A DNA stretch of 30,290 nucleotides from Trachelipus rathkii (lineage: Eukaryota > Arthropoda > Malacostraca > Isopoda > Trachelipodidae): the NCBI GenBank assembly GCA_015478945.1, contig JABUQX010042148.1:1-30290 (forward strand), read 5' to 3'. A program made the position numbers and the translations under genes. The notes under the pieces are model-generated. The model saw nothing but the letters and a program-made list of their open reading frames with translations. It had not been told where the DNA came from and did no database searches. Shown here piece after piece: positions 11,414 to 20,286 of this stretch. Within the stretch, counting starts at the first letter, position 1. The number at the start of each line of letters is the position of its first letter.

Positions 11414-12635
11414 ATGGAAAAGCGGTCCTGCGATAAAAATTGCCGCTTCAAATGCGCCAACATTATAAAGGAGGATGTGATGCAAAAAAATCTTTCCGAA
11501 TTTTTGGAAATTAAAAGCCAGAAAACCCTACGACAAAGTTTCCTCGAGAAACGCATCAAAAGATGTTATCCTAAAAATGTAAAACCGGGCAGTTTCAGAC
11601 GAAATAATAATGGATATTTCCTACTAGATGACAGACGGATTCGAGTTTGCAAGACTTTCTTCAAAAAAACTCTCAACATAGAGGATAAAGATATCAGAGC
11701 TGTAGTTCGCGCGAACCAAAGAAAACAGTGGAAAAACGAAAATCAGCGCAGTCCATTTTGCAACGTAAACTGCGGTTTCTCGTGCGAGGGCAAAGTAGAT
11801 CGAATAAGTAGACGCGAAAATTTCGAAAACTATTTGAAACTCTCGAACGCGGAAAGCAAGGAAAGATTTTTGGGACAGCTTATCAAAAGATTCAAGCCGA
11901 AATATCGATACCCGGTTTCATGCAGTCGCAGAAATTTTAATAAAGCGTTTTACTTGTTTGTCGATAAAGGGAAGAATCGAATTTGCAGGGGGTTCTTCAA
12001 GAAAACTTTCAATATTACGGATAATGTTATCAACGTCGTTGCCAACACACAACCAAACCAATCACAAACACCGCCAACACAAACCAACAAACCAAAAAAA
12101 AAACTCCCACCCCCCACCCCCCGCCGGAACCCCACCCACCCCCGACGCACCACCGGCCCCGGGCACCCACCGTCCAAACCCCCCCCCGCAACCCGCCGGG
12201 CGCCAACACCCAACCCCCCCCACACCACGCCCCAACAACGCCCCAATCAAATCAACAAAACGGATAAAACACAAACACAAAAACCATCAAACAACCAAAC
12301 AACCAAAAAAAAAAAAACACAGAAACACTAACACCTCACACAACAAAACAAGCAAAAACATCACATCAACAAAACCGAAAAAACCCACCCCCACCCAAAC
12401 CCCACGAACACAACAAACACAACCCGGAAAAACCCACAACACAAAACAACAAAAAAAACACAAAATCACAACAACCCACCCAACATAACAACCCACAAAA
12501 CAACAAATCAACGTCGTTGCCAAAAAGAAATACTCGGAAAGAGAACTCCAGCATTCGCGAGATCTCGTAAGAAACGAACATACAACTACCGCTCGAGTCG
12601 AAAACGTGACAAATGAAAACGTTAACAAATTATGA
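11414..12635 (+). CDS. Protein with two tandem copies of a CxxxCxxxC arthropod repeat-family domain, split by an A/C-rich insertion
   Basis: The open frame extends upstream to 11246, but the first ATG is at 11414, preceded by about 240 bp without any ATG, so I start there. Numbered from that Met, domain 1 spans about residues 5-98 and domain 2 about 115-209. Each has C-x3-C-x3-C (C6, C10, C14 and C116, C120, C124), a basic helix-like stretch, a lone Cys (C51, C170), an aromatic 'YFL/FYL' block, and 'VC/IC-x2-FFKKT-x-NI' (C79, C191). The two copies are about 110 residues apart and clearly paralogous. From memory, this pattern resembles the N-terminal domain of a widespread uncharacterised, transposon-associated arthropod family. 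No DDE-type catalytic part is present. As given, the frame enters an A/C-rich tract at 12046 and stops at 12329-12331 (305 aa). Without the 478-bp duplication-flanked insertion it continues in frame to the stop at 12633-12635 (247 aa) with a hydrophilic 41-residue tail. Function unknown; a zinc-binding, DNA-binding role is plausible but unproven. Confidence 0.6.
12046..12506 (+). other. A/C-only low-complexity insertion inside the gene
   Basis: About 460 bp made almost only of A and C, flanked by an exact 17-bp direct repeat (atcaacgtcgttgccaa) at 12029-12045 and 12507-12523. The offset of 478 is not a multiple of three, so it shifts the frame of the 3' end. A splice reading is possible: a GT at 12035 and an AG at 12526-12527 would rejoin the frame. 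However, the acceptor lacks a pyrimidine tract. It could be an insertion with target duplication, a simple-sequence expansion, or stalled-read noise. Confidence 0.7.
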
Positions 12636-12724
12636 AGCGCGGTTCCCAAACGGGTAAATCGTGGCGTTTTTTCTCTTACCACTCATATTTGTTTGCATAA
12701 AACATCAATATTATACATGATAAT

Positions 12725-12730
12725 AATAAA
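12725..12730 (+). terminator. Polyadenylation signal of the island gene
   Basis: AATAAA, 90 bp after the stop at 12635, followed by a T/G-containing stretch (attgttt, ttgtat). Position and spacing fit a eukaryotic poly(A) signal, but the surroundings are AT-rich and a chance match is possible. Confidence 0.4.
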
Positions 12731-12916
12731 AATTGTTTAAAAAAATTGTATCTTCATTCCTTCTTTATACCTTTTTTTATTAAAAGAAGCTAAGGCCGCC
12801 ACATCTTCGTTTCTAATTTTGTTATTCGTGAGTAATCATATATATTTTGGTTAATTATCAAAATGAACGTGTTTGGAATATAATTTGTGGAAAAAAAATT
12901 AATTAAACTTTAATAT

Positions 12917-13176
12917 AAAGAACACTTTGAAAATTAACGTGAAAAAATATATAGGGTTCCTTCCCCTGACGCTCCAATCGGGGCACGAAATAACGTTACT
13001 TTTGACCTCTCGGGAGATGGGACAAAATAAATTTGTCGTTCCCTTAGCGAGTTTTTCCCGAGGAAACCGAAAAAAAAGTTGCTGAATCTAGGATTTCGAG
13101 TAGCCAAGTTTAAGGTTAAGCGTGGTGTTTTAACGAAGTAATAGATCGAAACTGCGGTCGCCTTTCGCGATCCGTC
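12917..13176 (+). repeat. Repeat Y, copy 1
   Basis: About 260 bp starting 'aaagaacactttgaaaatta' and ending 'cgcgatccgtc'. Copy 2 at 13276 shares the same blocks in order: 'agggttccttcccc', 'atcggggcac', 'aataacgttact', 'caaaataaatttgtcgttcc', 'gcgagttttt', 'gcggtcgcct'. No intact coding frame. It may be a fragment of a dispersed element downstream of the island gene. Confidence 0.75.
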
Positions 13177-13275
13177 GATCATTTTTTCGAAGCGGCTTCG
13201 GATATCATAAAACTAAAAGCAGCTGGAGAGTGTTTATACGCTCCTTATTACTTTCCGTGGGGTGACGGGCCTTCT

Positions 13276-13513
13276 AAAGAACACTTTGAAAATTAACATG
13301 AAAATATCTAAAGGGTTCCTTCCCCCCCTTATGCTACGATCGGGGCACTAAATAACGTTACTTTCGACTTCTCGAGAGTAGGGGCAAAATAAATTTTTCG
13401 TTCCCTAAGCGAGTTTTTCTCGAGGAAGCCAAAAAAAAATTATGGAATCTGGAATTCGAGTTGCCGGGTGAGGTTAGGCGCGTCGAAATTGCGGTCGCCT
13501 ATCCCGATCCGTC
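13276..13513 (+). repeat. Repeat Y, copy 2
   Basis: Starts 359 bp after copy 1 and is shorter, with a deletion before 'gcggtcgcct'. It is preceded by 'gggccttctaaag', also found before copy 3. Followed by about 75 bp of AT-rich sequence. Confidence 0.75.
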
Positions 13514-13685
13514 AAAACCTTAATAAATAATCAGTACAATAGATAGATAATAGTATCTAGATAAAGATATAGATTATTTATCGGTAAATGACCCCAATTG
13601 TTTACAAAGGGCTGGTTCCCTTTTCGGTCCCCCCGTTGCCGGTGCTTTCACTTTGCTCGTTCTACACGTGGTGTAAGGGCCTTCT

Positions 13686-13734
13686 AAAGAAAAACACTTT
13701 GAAATTAACCCTGAAAAAATCTCTGCTTGGACGA
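13686..13734 (+). repeat. Repeat Y, copy 3, truncated
   Basis: Begins with 'gggccttctaaag' and then 'aaaacactttgaaattaacc'. It loses similarity after about 50 bp, just before the adenine-depleted tract. Confidence 0.6.
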
Positions 13735-13744
13735 ACGACGTCTT

Positions 13745-15235
13745 ACTTTCGGTGGTGTCGGGGTTTCTGGCCCTTGGGCCTTTTCCTGGGCTCCCGTGTC
13801 CAACGCCACATTGTTCTTTTTCATTTCGCTTTGGGCGCCCCTTTTGGGTTCCTCGGGTTTTTTTTTTTTTCGGGGCCCTCCGCTTTCGGTTTGCTTCTTC
13901 GTGGGGTCGTCTGCTCCCTGGGTTTGGGTGTCGTCGTTTGCCCGTTCGCTTGCCCGGGGGTCGTGTTTCCCTGTTTTTTCGGGGTGTTGGGTTTGCTTTT
14001 GCCCTCCGTCCCTTGTCCGGGCCCCTGTTTTTCTTGGGACTGGCCCTCCGTTTCTCTTTTGTTGCTGTCGTCGTTGTGGCGCGTTCGCGGTCCCTTTTTT
14101 TTTTGGGCTGGGCTGAGACGGTGGGTTTGGTTTTGTTGTCCTGTGTTCTGGTTCCTTTGTCTTTTTTTCCCTCCCGGGTGCGGTGTGGGCGGGGTTGCGG
14201 TTTTTGGTGTGGTTCGGGTGGGGGTTTTTCGTTGGGGGCGCGCGGCGCGATTTTTGGGCGTCGTGGGTTTTTCGGTTCGGCCGCCTGGTCGTGTTTTTTT
14301 TCTGTTTGCCGCGGGTTTTTGTCGCCTTTTTTGGCGCCGCGTTTGGGGCCCCGGGGGGGTTTGCTTTTTGTGGGTTTTGGTGTTGTCCTTTCTTTTTTGG
14401 TTTTCCGTCTGGTGTTGTTTTTTCGGTTAGCCCTTTTTCTACGTTTTCCTGCCTTTTCTTTTACCTCCGCTTTTTCGCTTTCGGCGTTTCTCTGCGCTTT
14501 TACGCGTCGCCCGCCCGGTCGCGCCCGTCGCCACGCGCCGCCCTTTCTCTTTTCTTCGTTCTTGCTGTTTGTCTCTTCACGATCGCCTCACCCTTCCGAC
14601 CCGGCCCCCTTCTTCCGTCGTCTGGCCTTCTTTTTCTCTTTGCTTTGTCTGCTTTTTTTGGGTTTTTCTTTGCGCCCGATTCCGAGCCTTTTGTCCTCTC
14701 ATCTTTATCTTTTACTTTTTTTCCCTCACATGCTTTCCCGCCTCTCTTTTTGGGGCCTCCCGCCTTCTTGTTTCCCCTCCCCCTTTCTATCTTTTTGCCT
14801 CCGATTGGGAGCCCGGCCTCCGTTCCTTTTTTCTCGTGCTGTGCCCCTCCATTTTTTTCGTTTTCAGCGCGTTTTTTTTGCGCCCCCGTCCTTCGGGTCG
14901 TTCACGTTGCTGCTGTTTGCGTCTTTGCACTTGGGGGTTGCGCCTGGCGGCTCGAGCTCTGGCCTCCGCCTTTCGCTTTTCCGCTCCCTCCTTTCTGTGG
15001 TCCAGGTTTGCACTCTACGCGTCATACTGCCTCTTTTCACGCCCTTGGCCTACCATCTTTGTGCTGGGCACGCCGAAATCTTTGTCCCCCGCTCCTACCA
15101 TGCCTCCGGGGACGTCTTTGCATTTTCCCCTTGTCCCCACCTCCTGGTCCTCAGGTACTGCATTTCACTCTCTTTCTGCTCTGTCCGGGGGCGTGTTTTA
15201 CGGCCCAACTTTTTTTTTTTTCTCTTGGTTGAACA
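13745..15235. other. 1.5-kb adenine-depleted low-complexity tract
   Basis: Plus-strand A nearly disappears from about 13830 to 14560, then slowly returns. Composition drifts from G/T/C-rich (13830-14400) to C/T-rich (14400-14950) to mixed. All stop codons contain A, so very long open frames appear on the plus strand (for example 13752-15278). Their translations are only F, L, S, P, R, G, V, C, A and W runs, so they are not evidence of a gene. Either an unusual simple-sequence expansion or bad base calls. Confidence 0.75.
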
Positions 15236-15240
15236 AATTT

Positions 15241-15314
15241 CCGCAAAACGAATTAAAAATTCTGGCACAAACCCATAATAAAGGGAACAATTTTTTGTTC
15301 CATCACCTTATGCA
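15241..15314 (+). repeat. Direct repeat Z, copy 1
   Basis: A roughly 75-bp block with a perfect 25-bp core at 15264-15288 that recurs at 15803-15827. It marks the end of the adenine-depleted tract. Confidence 0.7.
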
Positions 15315-15777
15315 AAGGGGGAACACTTAGGGTTTTTTCCGGAAATTTTGAAACTTGTCCCAGGAACCCTCTGTACCCCCGCAAACTATGAGGAGTACCT
15401 AAGGACCCTACGACTGATTTTAGTTTTACGATATCTCAAATTATTCCTGAGTTATTGAAGTTTTCAACTAATAAATGAGTTAATACATTTTTTAGAATCT
15501 GTGAAACAATCCGAATTTTAAAATTTATGTTATTATACGTACTCTTTTTTTGATGGTCGGAAATGGCCAATTTGATACTAAATAAATAAAAATCTATCGT
15601 ACGTAGAATAATCAAAGAGTTACAAATAGTACAACGTAGTAAGGAGACATAGTTTCAAAAAGCTTTGTCATAAAGTTTTGAAAATATAAACATGGCAACA
15701 TGGCATCTTTAACATAGGCGTGCTAGTTTATGGCCTAAATTCCGTGTTTTTTTTATTATCGGTGGAAAAAAATTCTA
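15315..15777. other. Non-satellite AT-rich sequence, no gene seen
   Basis: Mostly AT-rich sequence between the two Z repeats. It contains phrases typical of insect dispersed repeats ('ttccggaaattttgaaac', 'cgatatctcaaattattcct') but no credible reading frame. Confidence 0.5.
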
Positions 15778-15852
15778 AACGGAACATTCAAATAAAAAAT
15801 TTGGCACAAACCCATAATAAAGGGAACGTTTTTTTGTGTTACCACCTTAGCA
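15778..15852 (+). repeat. Direct repeat Z, copy 2, at the satellite boundary
   Basis: Second copy of the block at 15241, offset 539 bp. It ends exactly where the SAT118 sequence begins (ttttattttctcgaaaac). Confidence 0.7.
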
Positions 15853-16092
15853 TTTTATTTTCTCGAAAACTATGATAGGTACAAGGAAACTATTGTTTTT
15901 CCATTTTTAAAACAAATTTCTTACGCTGATTCCAAAAAGGTTATTATTTTTTTTGTAGCTATCGTAGTTTTCGAGAAAAAAAAATAAATAACCAAAAAAA
16001 TCAAAAAAATTTTTTTTCCATTTTTAAAACAAATATCTTACGCTGATTCCACGAATGTTATTAGTTTTCTTGTAGCTATCGTAGTTTTCGAG
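15853..16092 (-). repeat. Short SAT118 plus fragment, orientation junction, then minus units
   Basis: About 45 bp of plus satellite, then the junction 'ggaaactattgtttttcc' and two minus-oriented units ending 'gtagctatcgtagttttcga' next to X. The junction is the same as at 3430, 22880 and 25405. Confidence 0.9.
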
Positions 16093-16671
16093 TTTTTTTG
16101 CACTTAGACCTTCGACTTATATCTCTGACTGTTCGTTCGTTTGTTTGTTGAACTAATATAAGTCGAAAGTCTAAGTGCAAATTCCGAAAAATAATTTCGA
16201 CTTAAAATTTTTTTGGAAATTATTTTCTCTGTGATTTTTTAGATTTTCACACTTAGACCTTTGACCTATATCAGTTCCCGTTGAGACGTCACTATATGGG
16301 GTTGAAGTGATAGTTTATACCTTAAAAGGTGTTGCGCGATCAAGTTAGATCGTTTTTCGGTTCCCTTCGAAACGTCACTATAGTATAGTGTCGCCTTACG
16401 GGAATCGCAAGAGCGGCTGAACGCTTTCAAATGCCACTTTTTAGTGTATCAACTCGCTTCAACTCGATATAGTGACGTTTCAACGGGAACCGATAAGTCG
16501 AAGGTCTAAGTGTGAAAATCTAAAAAATCACAAAGAAAATATTTCCCCCGATAATTTTCTGTTCAATTTTTTTTTCGGAATTTGCACTTAGACCTTCGAC
16601 TTATATTAGTCCCCGAATGGGCGTCACTATATGACGTCATAGTGGGTTTAACGATAGGTATCTCGAAAACT
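16093..16671 (+). repeat. Module X, copy C (clean reference copy)
   Basis: About 580 bp. Inner arms at 16215-16297 and 16467-16546 are near-perfect reverse complements. The apex palindrome 'cactatagtatagtg' is at 16376-16390, centred within about 3 nt of the arm midpoint. TGACGTCA at 16632-16639. Flanked by minus SAT118 on the left and plus SAT118 on the right. Confidence 0.9.
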
Positions 16672-17240
16672 ATATATTTTTGAAAAGTAATAACATTCGT
16701 GGAATCAGCGTAAGATAATTGTTCTAAAAATGGAAAAAAAATTTTTTTTGATTTTTTTTATATTTTATTTTTTTTCTCGAAAACTACGATAGCTACAAGA
16801 AAACAAATAACATTCGTGGATTTCAATCTATCAATTGTTTCTAAAATAGGCAAAAAATTTTTTTTTGCATTTTTGAATGGCTGTATTTCTTAAAACAAGC
16901 AAATACCATAGCTACAGAAAAAAACTATACAATTCCCGGTGGAATCACGTAAGAAAAATGTTCTAAAATGAAAAAAAAAAATTTTTGAATTTTTTTTAGA
17001 TATTTTATTTTTTTTCTCGAAAATTACGATAGCTACAAGAAAACTAATAACATTCGTGGAATCAGCGTAAGAAAATTGTTCTAAAAATGGCAAAAAATTT
17101 TTTTGATTTTTTGGGGCTATTTTATTTTTTTTCTCAAAAACTGCGATAGCTACAAGAAAACTAATAACATTCGTGGAATCAGCGTAAGAAAATTGTTCTA
17201 AAAATGAAAAAAAAAATTTGAATTTTTTTGGGATACTAAA
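16660..17240 (+). repeat. SAT118 array, plus orientation
   Basis: Five units with a period of about 117-118 bp. One (16830-16960) is degenerate. The array breaks off mid-unit at 'ttttttgggatac' into SAT20. Confidence 0.9.
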
Positions 17241-17465
17241 ATTTTAGATTTTAGCACTTAGACCTTCGACTTAGCACTTACACTTTCGACTTAGCACTCT
17301 TAAGACCTTATCGACTGTAGACGTAGACGCATTGCGACTTAGCACTTACGACACATTCCGACTTAGCACTTAGAATCCTTGCGACTTTAGCACTACTCTA
17401 ATGCTTCGACTTAGCAGTTAGACGCTTCGACTTATACTTAGACTTCGACTTAGCACTATTTATAC
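17241..17465 (+). repeat. SAT20 array, degenerate
   Basis: About ten 20-bp units. Outer copies are clean (gcacttagaccttcgactta); inner ones carry insertions and substitutions. Confidence 0.85.
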
Positions 17466-17485
17466 TCTTTTAATTATCTCACCCC

Positions 17486-17625
17486 TAAAACCCGTTTGCT
17501 ATGGAAAATTACTTTTGATGGCTACCTAAATTAAAGAAATAATAATTTAGTTATCTCTAAACCCGTTTTCTATGAATAATTAATTTTGATGGGTAAGTAA
17601 AATAACAAATATAAAAAAATATTTA
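17486..17625 (-). repeat. Module T, two diverged reverse copies in tandem
   Basis: Two direct repeats offset 81 bp, each 'aacccgtttkctatg' then 'aattamttttgatgg'. They align with the reverse T module at 2250 ('gttttctatgttaattaatt'). Divergence from the 20781 copy is high. Confidence 0.55.
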
Positions 17626-17888
17626 TTTATATAGTTTTTAAAAGCATCGTCTTTAAAGCAGAAATTCGTTAGTTCTTTTAGTTTGTGTTTAAAAAAGCAA
17701 AAAATACGGTTACAAATAAAAACTATCGTCGATAACAAATTTTATTACTATTATATTCTTATTCTATATGGATTATAAAATATGTGGTGGCGTATATGAG
17801 AATATAATATATCTCCAACAGCTTCAAAAAGTTTCGCGATGAAATCATGATAATCAATAGAGGGATGAATCAAATGAAATGTTCTGGG
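17626..17888. other. AT-rich single-copy-like sequence, no gene seen
   Basis: No satellite unit, palindrome or reading frame recognised. The satellite resumes at about 17890. Confidence 0.5.
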
Positions 17889-19535
17889 TTCTGGATTTTT
17901 TTGTAGCTATTTTATTTTTTTTCTTGAAAAACTACGATGGCTACAAGAAAAATAATGACATCGTGGAATCAGCGTAAGATAATTGTTCGAAATGGGAAAA
18001 AAAAATTTTTTGATTTTTTTTTTTTATATTTAATTATTTTTTTTCAAAATCTACGATAGGTACAATAGAAAACTAATAAATTCGTGAAATCAACTAAGAA
18101 ATTGTTCAAAAAAATGGAAAAAAAATTTTTTTTAATTTTTTGGGGCTATTTTGTTTTTTTTCTCGAAAACTACGATAGCTACAAGAAAACTAATAACATT
18201 CGTGGAATCAGCGTAAGAAAATTGAAATGAAAATGGCAAAAATTTTTTTTTGGTTTTTTGGGGCTATTTTATTTTTTTTTCTCAAAAACTACGATAGCTA
18301 CAAGAAAACTAATAACATTCGTGGAATCAGCGTAAGAAAATTGTTCTAAAAATGGAAAAAAAAAATTTTGATTTTTTTTTGGATATTTTATTTTTTTTCT
18401 CAAAAACTACGATAGCTACAAGAAAACAAATAACATTCGTGGAATCAGCGTAAGATAATTGCTCTAAAAATGGCAAAAAAATTTTTTGATATTTTTTTGG
18501 GGCTATTTTATTTGGGATATTTTATTTTTTTTCTCGAAAACTACGATAGCTACAAGAAAACTAATAACATTCGTGGAATCAGCGTAAGAAAATTGTTCTG
18601 GGAGTGGCAAAAATTTTTTTTTGTTTTTTTGGGGCTATTTTATTTTTTTTCTCAAAAACTACGATAGGTACAAGAAAACTAATAACATTCGTGGAATCAA
18701 CGTAAGAAAATTGTTCAAAAAAATGGAAAAAAATTTTTTGATTTTTTTTGTGATATTTTATTTTTTATCTCGAAAACTACGATAGCTACAAAGAAAAACT
18801 ATATAACTAATTCTGTGGAATCAAGCGTAAAAATTGTTCTGAATAATGGTAAAAAAATTTTTTGGTTTTTTGGGCTATTTTATTTTTTTTTCTCAAAAAC
18901 TACGATAGCTACAAGAAAAATAATAACATTCGTGGAATCAAGCGTAAGAAAATTGTTCTAAAATGGCAACTCAAAAAATTTTTGATTTTTTTTGGGAATC
19001 AGCGTGAAATATTTGTTCTAAATATATATAAAAAATTAAATTTTTTTTGAATATTTTAATTTTTTTCTTGAAAACTACGATAGCTACAAGAAACAAATAA
19101 CATTCGTGGAAATCAGCGTAAGATAATTGTTATAAAATGGCAAAAATTTTTTTTTGATTTTTTTTTGGCTATTTTATTTTTTTTTTTCATTTTAAAAAGT
19201 ACGATAGCTACAAGAAAACTAATAACAATTCGTGGAATCAGCGTAAGAAAATTGATCTAAAAGGGGCAAAAAAAATTTTTTTTTTTTTTTATTTTGTTGG
19301 GGCTATTTATTTTTTTTCACTCACACACATACATATGAAGCACTTAAAATATATATATCTATATAGACAGTCAATGCGGGAGCGAGACAGGAATAACAAC
19401 TTTTACAAAATGAAAAAAAAAAAAATTTTTGAAATTTTTTTGGTAATATTTTATTTTTTTTTCTTTAAAAAACAACGATAGCTACAAGAAAACAAACATG
19501 TCGGTGGAATCAGCGTAAGAAAATTGGGTTAAATT
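17889..19535 (+). repeat. SAT118 main clean array, plus orientation
   Basis: About 13-14 units. Distances between successive 'acgatag' landmarks are 119, 118, 134, 118 and 118 bp over 18172-18779. Linker types A ('ggggctatttta', then 'ctcaaaaac') and B ('ggatatttta', then 'ctcgaaaac') mostly alternate. One unit near 18500 is a fusion of A and B. Each unit carries TTCGTGGAATCAGCG (for example 18570-18584). About 60 bp near 19320-19380 is an unrelated (ca/ta)-rich insertion. Confidence 0.95.
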
Positions 19536-19555
19536 CAATTTTTCGTCTGAGCTTT

Positions 19556-19561
19556 CGATAT

Positions 19562-19605
<44 letters not shown>

Positions 19606-19616
19606 TATATATATTA

Positions 19617-19699
<83 letters not shown>
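19556..19699. repeat. (TA)n microsatellite
   Basis: Nearly pure AT dinucleotide tract directly before repeat R3 copy 1. Confidence 0.95.
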
Positions 19700-19700
<1 letters not shown>

Positions 19701-19907
19701 TGACATCATGTAACTAGAGAACAACAGCACCTACAGTAAGGCATACACATTGTTGCATATGCATGGCACAGAAAAAAAAGAATTTGACCGCAAAAAATAG
19801 GCGTCCCGGTGTTTGGGGTGTTTTAAAACTACGAATACCCACGGGTAGACCACCCCGATGTCAGAAGTCGGGGTCTCTCGGCCTCTAGGTGGAAGACGGG
19901 GGGGGAC
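19701..19907 (+). repeat. Repeat R3, copy 1
   Basis: About 207 bp, starting 'tgacatcatgtaactagaga'. Contains the palindrome TGCATATGCA, then a GC-rich 3' part with 'acccacgggt' and an inverted repeat ACCCCGA (19852-19858) / TCGGGGT (19868-19874). No coding frame. (TA)n tracts lie on both sides. Not tRNA-like as far as I can see. Confidence 0.85.
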
Positions 19908-19979
19908 CTAATATATATATAATATAATATATATAATTAATATATAATATATATATATAATATATATATATATTATAAT

Positions 19980-20026
<47 letters not shown>

Positions 20027-20055
20027 TATATATACTTTGTATATATATATATAGG
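19908..20055. repeat. (TA)n microsatellite
   Basis: Imperfect AT dinucleotide tract between the two R3 copies. It gives spurious Ile/Tyr reading frames on both strands. Confidence 0.95.
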
Positions 20056-20070
20056 TTAGTGTCTAAAGCG

Positions 20071-20280
20071 GACATCATGTAACTAGAGAACAACAGCACC
20101 TACAGTAAGGCATACACATTGTTGCATATGCATGGCACAGAAAAAAAAGAATTTGACCGCAAAAAAATAGGGCGCCGAAGTGTTTGGGGTGTTTTAAAAC
20201 TAACGAATACCCACGGTAGACCACCCCGATGTCAGGAGTCGGTCTCTCGGCTCTAAGGTAGGACCTACGGGGGGGACTAA
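20071..20280 (+). repeat. Repeat R3, copy 2
   Basis: First 90-100 bp are identical to copy 1. The GC-rich 3' part differs by small indels, and the second hairpin arm is shortened. Runs into 'gggggggactaatccccccc', a G7/C7 inverted repeat. Confidence 0.85.
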
Positions 20281-20286
20281 TCCCCC

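Noticed and set aside
11958..12488. 176-residue plus-strand frame overlapping the end of the island gene
   Set aside because: Frame-shifted reading of the same gene and the A/C tract, rich in T/P/N/K/Q because of base composition.
12287..12682. 131-residue minus-strand frame, and the minus-strand frames at 11950-12280
   Set aside because: Shadows of the A/C-only tract read on the other strand. Composition is only V/G/C/F/L.
13752..15278. 508-residue open frame and overlapping long frames (13588-14430, 14183-15232, 14569-15330)
   Set aside because: They exist because the tract has almost no A on the plus strand, so no stop codon can form. The peptides are low-complexity F/L/S/P/R/G/C runs in all three frames at once.
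18470..19050. Short open frames within SAT118, and similar ones at 1584-3673 and 16890-17093
   Set aside because: The same peptide phrase repeats once per 118-bp unit. There is no start context or conservation beyond the satellite itself.
19701..19907. R3 as a tRNA gene or tRNA-derived SINE
   Set aside because: No A-box/B-box pair in the right spacing and no cloverleaf found by eye.
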